From Streptomyces flaveolus (lineage in GTDB: Bacteria; Actinomycetota; Actinomycetes; Streptomycetales; Streptomycetaceae): 64,000 nucleotides of DNA. The position numbers and the translations under genes are program-made. Location of the stretch: positions 248,001 through 312,000 of the forward strand of contig NZ_BMRV01000002.1 of NCBI RefSeq assembly GCF_014648815.1, read 5' to 3'. Numbering within the stretch: position 1 is the stretch's first letter; each line of letters starts with the position of its first letter. The notes below the pieces were generated by a model. The model saw nothing but the letters and a program-made list of their open reading frames with translations, was not told the DNA's origin and searched no databases. Of the stretch, positions 50,160 to 58,770 are shown piece after piece.

Positions 50160-51662
50160 ATGTCTGCCGTATCCGGTCCCGCACCGTCGCCCGCTCCTCC
50201 CGCTCCTCCCCCCGACCCGCGTACACGCCGGCTCGCCCTCGGAGTCATCGCCACCGGGATGCTGATGATCATCCTCGACGGCTCCATCGTCACCGTGGCG
50301 ATGCCGGTCATCCAGAACGACCTCGACTTCACCCCCGCCGGCCTCAGCTGGGTCGTCAACGCCTACCTCATCGCGTTCGGCAGCCTGCTCCTCCTGGCCG
50401 GCCGGCTCGGCGACATGATCGGCCGCAGGCGCATGTTCCTGGCCGGCGTCGCCGTCTTCACCGCCGCCTCGCTGCTGGCCGGCGTGGCCACCTCGCCCGC
50501 CGCGCTGATCGCCGCCCGCTTCCTCCAGGGCATCGGCAGCGCGATGGCCTCCGCCGTCAGCCTGGGCATCCTCGTGACCCTGTTCACCGAACCCGGGGAG
50601 CGCTCCAGGGCCATCGCGGTGTTCAGCTTCACCGGCGCGGCGGGCGCGTCCATCGGACAGGTCCTCGGCGGGGTCCTCACCGACGCGCTGACCTGGCACT
50701 GGATCTTCTTCATCAACCTGCCGATCGGCATCGCCGCCCTCGCGATCGCCGTACGCGTCCTGCCCCGTGACCGCGGCCTGGGTCTCGGAGCGGGCGCGGA
50801 CGTTCTCGGCGCGGTGCTGGTCACCGCCGGCCTGATGCTCGGCATCTCCACCGTCGTCAAGGCCGAGGAGTACGGCTGGGCCTCGGGGCGCACCCTCGGC
50901 CTCGGCGCCCTCGCCGCCGTACTGCTCGCCGCGTTCCTCGTCCGTCAGGCCACCGCGAAGAACCCGCTCATGCCGCTGCGGGTCTTCCGCTCACGCAGCG
51001 TCTCCGGTGCCAACCTGGTCCAGGTCCTGATGGTCGCCGCGCTCTTCTCCTTCCAGATCCTCGTCGCCCTCTACCTGCAGAAGGTGCTCGGGTACGGCGC
51101 CGCCGAGACCGGTCTCGCGATGCTCCCGGCAGCCGCCGTCATCGGCGCGGTCTCCCTGGGAGCCTCGGCCCGCCTCAACGCCCGTTTCGGTGAGCGCAAC
51201 GTCCTGCTGGCGGGCATCGTGCTCCTCATAGGCGTCCTCGGCCTCCTCGCCCGCGTCCCCGTCCGGGCCGATTACGCCGTCGACCTGCTCCCGGTCATGC
51301 TGCTCGCCGCGGGCTTCGGCCTCGCGCTGCCGGCGCTGACCACGCTCGGCATGTCCGGCGCGAACGAGGAGGACGCCGGTCTCGTGTCCGGCCTGTTCAA
51401 CACCACCCAGCAGATCGGCATGGCCCTGGGCGTCGCGGTCCTGTCCACCCTGGCCGCCTCCCGCACCGAGAGCCTGACGGCACACGGCCGGACCGCCGCC
51501 GAGGCGCTGACCGGCGGCTACCGCCTCGCCTTCGCGGTGGGCGCGGGACTCCTGATCACCGCGTTCGCCGTCGCCTTCACGATGCTGCGCCGCCCCGGGC
51601 GGCAGGCTCCCCAGGAGCCGGCTGCCGGCGCACCGCGGCCCGGCCGCTCCGCCGCCGTGTGA
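50160..51662 (+). CDS. EmrB/QacA-type MFS drug exporter (14 helices)
   Basis: A 500-residue DHA2-type MFS protein. The first helix carries ATGMLMIILDGSIVTVAMP with the DHA2 D in LDGSIV; motif A is GRLGDMIGRRRMFL and the motif C-like region is GAAGASIGQVLGGVLTD. Fourteen hydrophobic segments are evident. It exports toxic organic compounds using the proton gradient. A MarR gene precedes it and a PPOX-type protein gene follows, 45 bases on, so the three form one resistance unit. Confidence 0.92.
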   Translation: MSAVSGPAPSPAPPAPPPDPRTRRLALGVIATGMLMIILDGSIVTVAMPVIQNDLDFTPAGLSWVVNAYLIAFGSLLLLAGRLGDMIGRRRMFLAGVAVFTAASLLAGVATSPAALIAARFLQGIGSAMASAVSLGILVTLFTEPGERSRAIAVFSFTGAAGASIGQVLGGVLTDALTWHWIFFINLPIGIAALAIAVRVLPRDRGLGLGAGADVLGAVLVTAGLMLGISTVVKAEEYGWASGRTLGLGALAAVLLAAFLVRQATAKNPLMPLRVFRSRSVSGANLVQVLMVAALFSFQILVALYLQKVLGYGAAETGLAMLPAAAVIGAVSLGASARLNARFGERNVLLAGIVLLIGVLGLLARVPVRADYAVDLLPVMLLAAGFGLALPALTTLGMSGANEEDAGLVSGLFNTTQQIGMALGVAVLSTLAASRTESLTAHGRTAAEALTGGYRLAFAVGAGLLITAFAVAFTMLRRPGRQAPQEPAAGAPRPGRSAAV

Positions 51663-51706
51663 CCCGCCCCCTCACCCCGCCCCGCACCGACGAAAGGCCG
51701 ATCCCC

Positions 51707-52147
51707 ATGAGCGAGAACACCGCCACCGAGGCCCCCGCCGGCACCACCAGGAACGACGGCCCGGCCCCCCGGGCGCTCACCGACCAGGAGCTCTCCCGGT
51801 TGCTGCGCGGGCAGCGGTTCGGCGTGCTGGCGAGCGTCAGGAGCAGCGGCCACCCGCACCTGTCGACCGTCCTCTACGACTGGGACGCCGAGGAACGCGT
51901 CCTGCGCGTGTCCTCCACCGCGGACCGCCTCAAGGTCCGCCAACTGCGCCGCGACCCGCACGCCTCACTGCACGTCAACGGCCCGGACGTCTGGTCGTTC
52001 GCCGTGGCGGAGGGCGAGGCGGAGATCGTGGACCCGGCGGACGGAGCGGCCCCCGGCGAGCAGCCGCTGCCCGACCGCCGTGTGGTGATCCTCCTGAGGG
52101 TCTCCCGGCTGTACGGGACCGCCCTGGACGTCGCCGCCCAGGGCTGA
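51707..52147 (+). CDS. Pyridoxamine 5'-phosphate oxidase-like (FMN/F420 split barrel) protein
   Basis: A 146-residue split-barrel protein. LTDQELSRLLRGQRFGVLAS followed by HPHLSTVLYDWDAEERVLRVSSTADRLKVRQLRRDP matches the F420-dependent PPOX family, with the R-x-K/Q phosphate contact region. It may reduce or modify the compound that the adjacent exporter removes (inference). A weak AAAGG lies ahead of the ATG at 51707. Confidence 0.85.
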   Translation: MSENTATEAPAGTTRNDGPAPRALTDQELSRLLRGQRFGVLASVRSSGHPHLSTVLYDWDAEERVLRVSSTADRLKVRQLRRDPHASLHVNGPDVWSFAVAEGEAEIVDPADGAAPGEQPLPDRRVVILLRVSRLYGTALDVAAQG

Positions 52148-52155
52148 GCCGGCCG

Positions 52156-52350
52156 TCAGAAGTTGATGCTCCCGATCATCCCCGCGATGTTCGACGTCAC
52201 CTCACTGATCGTGGGGGCGACGGTCGACGAGGCCAGGTAGAAGCCGAGCAGCATGCAGACGACTGCGTGCCCTGCCTTCAGTCCTGACTTCTTGACCAGC
52301 AGGAAGACGATGATCGCCAGCAGCACCACCGCCGAAATCGAGAGTGCCAC
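52156..52350 (-). CDS. 64-residue membrane protein, function unknown
   Basis: From a GTG at 52350 with a strong GGAGGTGA site. Two hydrophobic helices (ISAVVLLAIIVFLLVKKSG and AVVCMLLGFYLASSTVAP) are followed by a polar end. It resembles small hydrophobic proteins seen in actinomycete conjugation loci (Spd-like), but nothing else in the window supports mobility. Convergent with the PPOX gene, 8 bases away. Confidence 0.7.
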   Translation of the reverse strand: MALSISAVVLLAIIVFLLVKKSGLKAGHAVVCMLLGFYLASSTVAPTISEVTSNIAGMIGSINF

Positions 52351-52556
52351 GGCGGCTCACCTCCAAAGAACCCAGGGACATGGGAAGGTCGGACGCGGTC
52401 GGACTATCGGAACGCTTCGGTACGCAGGAGCAGATAAATCCACGCAGCGGGCACCCAGTTGATACCCACTATGCGCTAGTGATCATAACTATCCGTACGC
52501 GCGCATCGATCGGCGCACGGCCGCACAAGGGGGCGCATGGCCAATATGGTCAGGGC

Positions 52557-54671
52557 ATGACGACCGAGTCCGACTCCTTCCCCAAACGGCACGCCCGCAC
52601 CCAGCGGTTCACGCTCGGCGCGCCGCGTTCGTTCACCGTGGCACCCGACGGTTCACGGGTCGCCTTCCTGCGCTCCGGCTCCGGTACGGACCGGGCCAAC
52701 TCCCTGTGGGTCCTCGACGTCGCGGACGGCGGGGAGCGCGTCGCCGCCGACCCGCGCGCCCTCCTGGGCGGCGCCGAGGAACGCCTGTCGGCCGAGGAGC
52801 GAGCGCGGCGGGAGCGCAGCCGCGAGGGCGGCGCCGGCATCGTCGGGTACGCCACCGACGCGGCCGTCGAACTGGCCTCCTTCGCCCTGTCGGGGCGGCT
52901 CTTCACGGCCGAGCTGCGCGCGGGGACGGCACGTGAACTCCCCACCCCCGGCCCGGTGATCGACCCGCGCCCCTCCCCCGACGGACGGCACGTCGCCTAC
53001 GTAGCCCGGGGCGCCCTGCGGGTGGTGGGCGCCGAGGGGGACGGGGACAGGGCGCTGGCCGAGCCGGACGCCGAGGGCGTCTCCTACGGGCTCGCCGAGT
53101 TCATCGCCGCCGAGGAGATGGGGCGGGCGCGGGGCTTCTGGTGGGGCCCGGAGTCCGACCGGCTGCTGGTCGCGCGGGTGGACGACACGCCGGTCAGGCG
53201 GTGGTGGATCTCCGACCCGGCCCACCCCGGGCGTGATCCACAACACGTCCCGTACCCGGCGGCGGGCACCGCCAACGCGGACGTACGGCTGTTCGTGATC
53301 GGGCTGGACGGGGGGCGCACGGAGGTCCTCTGGGACCGGGCGCGGTACCCGTATCTGGCGCGAGTGCACTGGTCAGCGGCGGGCGCGCCACTGATCCTCG
53401 TACAGGCGCGCGACCAGCGCAGCCAGCTGTTCCTGGCCGTGGACACCGCGTCCGGGACGACCCGGATGGTGCACGCGGACGAAGATCCGATTTGGCTGGA
53501 ACTCTTCCCCGGTGTGCCCTGCTGGAGCCCGTCCGGGCAGCTGGTGCGGATCGCCGACGAGGGCGGGGCGCGGGTGCTGGCGGTCGGCGAACGGCCGCTC
53601 ACCGGACCGCAGTTGCACCTGCGTGCGGTGCTGGACGTCTCCGGCGACGACGTGCTGGTCTCCGCCTCCGCGGGCGAGGACGCGGCCGACGCGGAGACCG
53701 GCGAGGTCCACGTGTACCGGGTGAACGAGCTCGGCGTGGAGCGCGTCTCGCAGGAGCCCGGCGTGCACTCGGCGGTGCGCGCCGGGGGCGTGACCGTTCT
53801 CGTCTCCGCGACGCTCGACCGGCCGGGGGCCCGTGCGCAGGTTCTGCGGGACGGGAAGCAGGTGGCGACCGTCGCCTCGCACGCCGAACACCCCGTTTTG
53901 TCCCCGCGCGTGACACTCACCCAAGGGGGCGCACGCCGTGTCCCGTGCGCCGTGCTTATGCCGACGGACTACCACGGTGACACCTCCCTCCCGGTGCTCC
54001 TGGACCCGTACGGCGGTCCGCACGGCCAGCGCGTGGTGGCCGCGCACAACGCCCACCTCACGTCCCAGTGGTTCGCCGACCAGGGCTTCGCGGTGGTCGT
54101 CGCCGACGGGCGGGGCACGCCGGGGCGCTCGCCGGCCTGGGAGAAGGCCATCAAGGACGACGTGGCCGCGGTCGTCCTCCAGGACCAGGTGGACGCGCTC
54201 CAGGCCCTCGCCGCCGACTTCCCGCTCGATCTGAACCGGGTGGCCGTGCGCGGCTGGTCCTTCGGCGGCTATCTGGCGGCGCTGGCGGCACTGCGCCGAC
54301 CGGACGTCTTCCACGCGGCGATCGTGGGCGCCCCCGTGACGGACCTGCGGCTGTACGACACCCACTACCAGGAGCGCTACGTCGGCCACCCGGACGAGCA
54401 GCCGGAGGTCTACCGCCGCAACTCGGTGATCGACGACGCGGGCCTGGTCGACGCCGCCGAGCCGCACCGCCCCATGATGATCATCCACGGGCTGGCGGAC
54501 GACAACGTGGTGGTCGCGCACTCCCTGCGCCTGTCCTCGGCCCTGCTGGCGGCCGGACGCCCGCACGAGGTGCTCCCGCTCTCCGGCGTCACGCACATGA
54601 CCCCGCAGGAGGAGGTCGCCGAGAACCTGCTGCGGCTCCAGGTGGACTTCCTGAAGCGGTCGCTGGCCTGA
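52557..54671 (+). CDS. S9 family peptidase (DPP IV-like)
   Basis: A 704-residue prolyl oligopeptidase-family enzyme. The N-terminal beta-propeller spans about residues 1-440; the S9B Glu pair that binds the substrate N-terminus is in GLAEFIAAEEMGRARGF. The alpha/beta-hydrolase domain has the nucleophile GWSFGGYLAAL, the acid in GLADDNVVV and the histidine in SGVTHM. It is cytosolic (no signal) and would remove N-terminal dipeptides with Pro or Ala in second place. A TATGGT ends 7 bases ahead of the ATG at 52557 with no Shine-Dalgarno, so the mRNA is probably leaderless. Its neighbours import peptides. Confidence 0.9.
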   Translation: MTTESDSFPKRHARTQRFTLGAPRSFTVAPDGSRVAFLRSGSGTDRANSLWVLDVADGGERVAADPRALLGGAEERLSAEERARRERSREGGAGIVGYATDAAVELASFALSGRLFTAELRAGTARELPTPGPVIDPRPSPDGRHVAYVARGALRVVGAEGDGDRALAEPDAEGVSYGLAEFIAAEEMGRARGFWWGPESDRLLVARVDDTPVRRWWISDPAHPGRDPQHVPYPAAGTANADVRLFVIGLDGGRTEVLWDRARYPYLARVHWSAAGAPLILVQARDQRSQLFLAVDTASGTTRMVHADEDPIWLELFPGVPCWSPSGQLVRIADEGGARVLAVGERPLTGPQLHLRAVLDVSGDDVLVSASAGEDAADAETGEVHVYRVNELGVERVSQEPGVHSAVRAGGVTVLVSATLDRPGARAQVLRDGKQVATVASHAEHPVLSPRVTLTQGGARRVPCAVLMPTDYHGDTSLPVLLDPYGGPHGQRVVAAHNAHLTSQWFADQGFAVVVADGRGTPGRSPAWEKAIKDDVAAVVLQDQVDALQALAADFPLDLNRVAVRGWSFGGYLAALAALRRPDVFHAAIVGAPVTDLRLYDTHYQERYVGHPDEQPEVYRRNSVIDDAGLVDAAEPHRPMMIIHGLADDNVVVAHSLRLSSALLAAGRPHEVLPLSGVTHMTPQEEVAENLLRLQVDFLKRSLA

Positions 54672-54778
54672 CCTCACCCGAAGGCAGCAACCGCCGTAAC
54701 ACGCGGGCAACTTCGGCGAAGCGGTACCGATATACGGACGCGTCACGCTGATCGGCGTACGGCCGTGCGGGTGCCGTA

Positions 54779-54814
54779 AGCGGGCCGGGGAGCGCCATGT
54801 CACCCCGGCCCGCT
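54779..54814. terminator. Hairpin at the end of the S9 peptidase and the dpp-like operon
   Basis: AGCGGGCCGGGG (54779-54790) pairs with CCCCGGCCCGCT (54803-54814), overlapping the stop codon of the ATPase gene at 54800 on the minus strand. It can end transcription from both sides. Confidence 0.7.
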
Positions 54815-55870
54815 GCCGTTGCCGTCGCCTTCCGTCTCGGACGGGACCACCTGTTTCTCCTCCGCGAAGTGGCACGCCGAGTCGTGGGCGGCGGGGCCCG
54901 GGACGTCCCGGAACTCGGCGGGCACGGCCAGCGCGGGCACCTCCAGGGCGCACCGCTCCCGGGCCTTCCAGCAGCGGGTGCGGAAGCGGCAGCCGGAGGG
55001 GATGTTGGTGGGAGAGGGCACGTCACCGGCCAGGATGATCCGTTCGCGGTGTTCCCGGGCCTCCGGGTCGGGCACGGGCACGGCGGACAGCAGCGCCTGG
55101 GTGTAGGGGTGCGTGGGATGGTCGTAGATCTCGGCGTCGCGCCCGGTCTCCACGATGCGGCCGAGGTACATCACACCGACCCGGTCCGAGATGTGCCGGA
55201 CGATCGACAGGTCGTGGGCGATGAAGATGTACGAGAGCTCGAACTCGTCCTGGAGCCGGCCCATCAGGTTGATCACCTGGGCCTGTACGGAGACGTCGAG
55301 GGCGGAGACCGGTTCGTCCGCGACGATGATCTCCGGGCGCAGGGCGAGTCCGCGCGCGATGCCGATGCGCTGGCGCTGGCCCCCGGAGAACTGGTGCGGA
55401 TAGCGGTTGATGTACTCCGGGTTGAGGCCGACCACGTCCAGCAGGTGCTGGACCCGTTTGCGCCGGTCCCCCTTCGGGGCCACCTCCGGGTGGATGTCGT
55501 AGGCCTCCCCGATGATGTCGCCCACCGTCATCCGGGGGTTGAGGGAGGTGTACGGGTCCTGGAAGACCATCTGGATGTTGCGGCGTACGGCCTTGAGGGC
55601 CTTGCCCGACAGGCGGGTGATGTCCTCGCCCTTGTAGCGGATCTCCCCCGCCGTCGGCTTCTCCAGGTTGACCAGCATCTTGGCGACCGTGGACTTGCCG
55701 CACCCGGACTCGCCGACGATGCCGAGGGTCTCGCCCCGGGCCAGCTCGAAGTCCACGCCGTCGACCGCCTTGACCGCACCGACGTGCTTCCTGAAGAGGA
55801 TGCCGGAGGTGAGCGGGTAGTGCTTGACCAGACCGCGGACCTCGAGGATCGGTTCGGTGGCCTCAGCCAT
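54800..55870 (-). CDS. Peptide ABC transporter ATPase, OppF/DppF type
   Basis: A 356-residue ATPase. Walker [20 protein letters not shown], signature [10 protein letters not shown], Walker [13 protein letters not shown], and the C-terminal oligopeptide ABC domain with the cysteine array [15 protein letters not shown], the pattern of peptide-transport ATPases that can hold a 4Fe-4S cluster. The gene is the last of the five-gene operon, overlaps the previous ATPase by 8 bases, and ends at the shared hairpin. It energises uptake of peptides with the adjacent DppD-like ATPase. Confidence 0.93.
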   Translation of the reverse strand: MAEATEPILEVRGLVKHYPLTSGILFRKHVGAVKAVDGVDFELARGETLGIVGESGCGKSTVAKMLVNLEKPTAGEIRYKGEDITRLSGKALKAVRRNIQMVFQDPYTSLNPRMTVGDIIGEAYDIHPEVAPKGDRRKRVQHLLDVVGLNPEYINRYPHQFSGGQRQRIGIARGLALRPEIIVADEPVSALDVSVQAQVINLMGRLQDEFELSYIFIAHDLSIVRHISDRVGVMYLGRIVETGRDAEIYDHPTHPYTQALLSAVPVPDPEAREHRERIILAGDVPSPTNIPSGCRFRTRCWKARERCALEVPALAVPAEFRDVPGPAAHDSACHFAEEKQVVPSETEGDGNGSGPG

Positions 55871-56855
55871 GCAGGCACTCCCTCCAGTAGTGGCAGGCGC
55901 TCCCGCGTTCCGCGCCGCTCCACTCCGGCTCCGTCACGTCGTACAGCGGCGGCACGTCGGTGCGGCAGACGTCCTGGACCATCGGGCAGCGCGGGTGGAA
56001 GGCGCAGCCGGGCGGGATGCGGGTGAGGTTGGGCGGCAGGCCCTTGATGGCGTACAGCTCCCGGCCCTTCTGGTCCAGGCGCGGGATCGACTCCAGCAGG
56101 CCGCGGGTGTACGGGTGCGCCGGGGCCTTGTAGATGTCGTGGACCGGGGCCGTCTCCACGATCCGGCCCGCGTACATCACCGCGATCTTGTCGGCGACGT
56201 CGGCGACCACCCCGAGGTCGTGCGTGATGAGGATCAGGCCCATGTGCAGCTCGCGCTGGAGTTCCGCGAGCAGGTCCATGACCTGGGCCTGGACCGTGAC
56301 GTCGAGGGCGGTGGTGGGCTCGTCGGCGATGATCAGCTTGGGTTCGAGGGCCATCGCCATGGCGATCATGATGCGCTGGCGCATGCCGCCGGAGAACTGG
56401 TGGGGGTACTGCCTCACCCGCTCCCTGGCGGCGGGGATGCGCACCCGGTCCATCAGCTCGACGGCCTTGGCGCGGGCGTCCTTGCGGGACATGCCCCGGT
56501 GCACGGTGAACATCTCGCCGAGCTGGTCGCCGACGGTGAGGACGGGGTTCAGCGACGACAGCGCGTCCTGGAAGATCATCGCCATCTCGGCGCCGCGGAC
56601 CTTCCGGCGTTCCTCCTCCTTCAGCTTCAGCAGGTCCCGGCCCTCGAAGAGCACCTCGCCCGCGGTGACCCGGCCGGGCGGGACATCGAGGATGCCCATG
56701 ATCGTCTGGGCGGTGACGGACTTGCCGGAGCCGGACTCGCCGAGCACGGCCAGGGTCTCGCCCGCGTCCACGCCGTAGCTGACGCCGTTGACGGCCTTGG
56801 CGACGCCGTCCCGGGTGTGGAACTCCACGTGCAGGTCGCGCACTTCGAGCAGCAT
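55863..56855 (-). CDS. Peptide ABC transporter ATPase, OppD/DppD type
   Basis: A 330-residue ATPase. Walker [10 protein letters not shown], signature [10 protein letters not shown], Walker [13 protein letters not shown], and the C-terminal [15 protein letters not shown] cysteine cluster typical of OppD. It forms a heterodimer with the adjacent DppF-like protein. The ATG at 56855 lies 9 bases past the upstream permease stop. This ATPase ends at a TGA that overlaps the start of the following gene. Confidence 0.93.
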   Translation of the reverse strand: MLLEVRDLHVEFHTRDGVAKAVNGVSYGVDAGETLAVLGESGSGKSVTAQTIMGILDVPPGRVTAGEVLFEGRDLLKLKEEERRKVRGAEMAMIFQDALSSLNPVLTVGDQLGEMFTVHRGMSRKDARAKAVELMDRVRIPAARERVRQYPHQFSGGMRQRIMIAMAMALEPKLIIADEPTTALDVTVQAQVMDLLAELQRELHMGLILITHDLGVVADVADKIAVMYAGRIVETAPVHDIYKAPAHPYTRGLLESIPRLDQKGRELYAIKGLPPNLTRIPPGCAFHPRCPMVQDVCRTDVPPLYDVTEPEWSGAERGSACHYWRECLHG

Positions 56856-56864
56856 GGCGGCGGC

Positions 56865-57845
56865 TCACCTCAGCTTCGGGTCGAGGGCGTCGCGCACCGC
56901 GTCGCCGAGCATGATGAACGCGAGGACGGTGATGGCCAGGGCTCCGGACGGCCAGAGCAGCGCGTGCGGGGCGTTGCGGACGTAGGGGGCGGCGGCGGAG
57001 ATGTCGATGCCCCAGGAGACGCTGGGCGGCTTCAGGCCGACGCCGAGGAAGGACAGGGTCGCCTCCAGGGAGATGTAGGTGCCGAGCGCGATGGTCGCCA
57101 CGACGATGACGGGGGCGACGGCGTTGGGCGCGATGTGCCGCAGCAGGAGACGGGAGTTGGAGGCGCCGAGGGCGCGGGCGGCCTGCACGTAGTCGTTCTG
57201 CTTGGCCGTGATGACGGAGCCGCGGGCGATGCGGGAGATCTGCGGCCAGCCGAGCAGCACGATGAAGCCGATGACGGGCCAGACGGTGTTGCTGGTGATG
57301 ACGGAGAGCAGCACCAGGCCGCCGAGGACGACCGGGATCGCGAAGAAGACGTCGGTGATCCGGGACAGGACCGCGTCCCCCGCTCCGCCGAAGAACCCGG
57401 CGAGTCCGCCGAGGACGCTGCCGAGGACGGCGACCCCGAGCGTGGCGAGGACGCCGACCTCCACCGACGTACGGGCGCCGTAGACGGTGCGGGTGTAGAC
57501 GTCGCAGCCCTGGCCGTTGAAGCCGAAGGGGTGGCCTGGCTGGGAGCCCTCCTGGGCCTTGGCCAGGTCGCACTTGAGCGGGTTGCCGGAGGCGATCAGG
57601 GACGGCCAGACGGAGATGACGATCAGGAAGAGGATCACCAGGCCCGAGATGATGAAGACGGGGTTGCGGCGCAGGTCGTGCCAGGCGTCGGACCAGAGGC
57701 TGCGCGGCTTGTCCTGGGGTTCGCCGCCGTCAGGGCCGCCGGGGGGCTTCTCCAGGGTGACCGCCTCGCTGGACGCGAGGTCCATCGTCCCGCCCGTGCC
57801 GGTGGCCGCGATGGCGCGCTTGGGCTCGTAGGGGTCGTCAGACAT
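56865..57845 (-). CDS. Peptide ABC transporter permease, OppC/DppC type
   Basis: A 326-residue permease. A 55-residue polar N-terminus precedes six membrane helices; the ATPase-coupling EAA loop is in DYVQAARALGASNSRLLLRHI, and the family tail FIMLGDAVRDALDPKLR ends the protein. The start at 57845 overlaps the upstream permease stop by 8 bases. It forms the heterodimeric channel with the DppB-like protein. Confidence 0.93.
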   Translation of the reverse strand: MSDDPYEPKRAIAATGTGGTMDLASSEAVTLEKPPGGPDGGEPQDKPRSLWSDAWHDLRRNPVFIISGLVILFLIVISVWPSLIASGNPLKCDLAKAQEGSQPGHPFGFNGQGCDVYTRTVYGARTSVEVGVLATLGVAVLGSVLGGLAGFFGGAGDAVLSRITDVFFAIPVVLGGLVLLSVITSNTVWPVIGFIVLLGWPQISRIARGSVITAKQNDYVQAARALGASNSRLLLRHIAPNAVAPVIVVATIALGTYISLEATLSFLGVGLKPPSVSWGIDISAAAPYVRNAPHALLWPSGALAITVLAFIMLGDAVRDALDPKLR

Positions 57846-58761
57846 AGCGGATCCTCGGGTCGAGTACGGCGTACAGGAGGTCGACGACGAGGTTGGCGAC
57901 GAGGAAGACGAGGACCAGGACGGTGACGAAGCCGACGACGGTCTGCGTGTTCTGGCGCAGGATGCCCTGGTAGAGCTGGTAGCCGACGCCGTGGATGTTG
58001 AAGATCCGCTCGGTGACGATGGCGCCGCCCATCAGGGCGCCGATGTCGGTGCCGATGAAGGTGACGACCGGGATGAGGGAGTTGCGCAGCAGGTGCCGGG
58101 TGATGACCCGGTGGCGGGGCAGGCCCTTGGCGATGGCCGTGCGGACGTAGTCGGAGCGCCGGTTCTCCGCGATCGAGGTGCGGGTCAGCCGGGTGACGTA
58201 CGCCAGGGAGACGGAGGCGAGGACGAGGCCGGGGACGATCAGCTCGTCGAAGGGTGCCGCGGTGGAGACGGCCGGGTCGATCCAGCCCCATTTCACGCCG
58301 AGCAGGAGCTGGAGCAGCAGGCCGGTGACGAAGGTGGGGACCGAGATGACGACGAGGGTGAGCAGCAGCACCCCGGTGTCCACGGGGCGTCCGCGACGCA
58401 GGCCGGTGACGACGCCGAGCACGATGCCGACGACGATCTCGAAGAGGATCGCCACGATGGTCAGCCGGATGGTCACCGGGAACGCCGTCCCCATCAGCTC
58501 GGTGACCGGCTGGCCGTTGAAGGCGGTGCCGAAGTCGCCGGTGAAGACGTTGCCCATGTAGGTGAGGTATTGCTGCCACACGGGCTTGTCGAGGCCGAAC
58601 TCCCTTCTCAGCTGGGCCGCGGTGGCCGGGTCGCACTCCCGGTCGCCGCACAGGCCCGCGATGGGGTCGCCCATCACGTTGACCATCAGGAAGATCAGCA
58701 GCGTGGCCCCGATGAAGACCGGGATCATCTGGAGCAGCCGCCGGACGACGTACCGTCCCAT
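57838..58761 (-). CDS. Peptide ABC transporter permease, OppB/DppB type
   Basis: A 307-residue permease with six helices. The N-terminus RYVVRRLLQMIPVFIGATLL is typical; an outer loop has a CysX3Cys (GLCGDRECD), and the coupling loop is DYVRTAIAKGLPRHRVITRH. The C-terminus NLVVDLLYAVLDPRIR is the DppB hallmark. It starts 9 bases after the binding-protein gene, with no internal terminator visible. Confidence 0.93.
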   Translation of the reverse strand: MGRYVVRRLLQMIPVFIGATLLIFLMVNVMGDPIAGLCGDRECDPATAAQLRREFGLDKPVWQQYLTYMGNVFTGDFGTAFNGQPVTELMGTAFPVTIRLTIVAILFEIVVGIVLGVVTGLRRGRPVDTGVLLLTLVVISVPTFVTGLLLQLLLGVKWGWIDPAVSTAAPFDELIVPGLVLASVSLAYVTRLTRTSIAENRRSDYVRTAIAKGLPRHRVITRHLLRNSLIPVVTFIGTDIGALMGGAIVTERIFNIHGVGYQLYQGILRQNTQTVVGFVTVLVLVFLVANLVVDLLYAVLDPRIRYV

Positions 58762-58770
58762 GGCGCCTCC

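Noticed and set aside
52156..52350. Evidence for a conjugative or integrated element from the Spd-like small membrane protein
   Set aside because: No integrase, tra gene, attachment-site repeat or tRNA is near; resemblance is limited to size and hydrophobicity.
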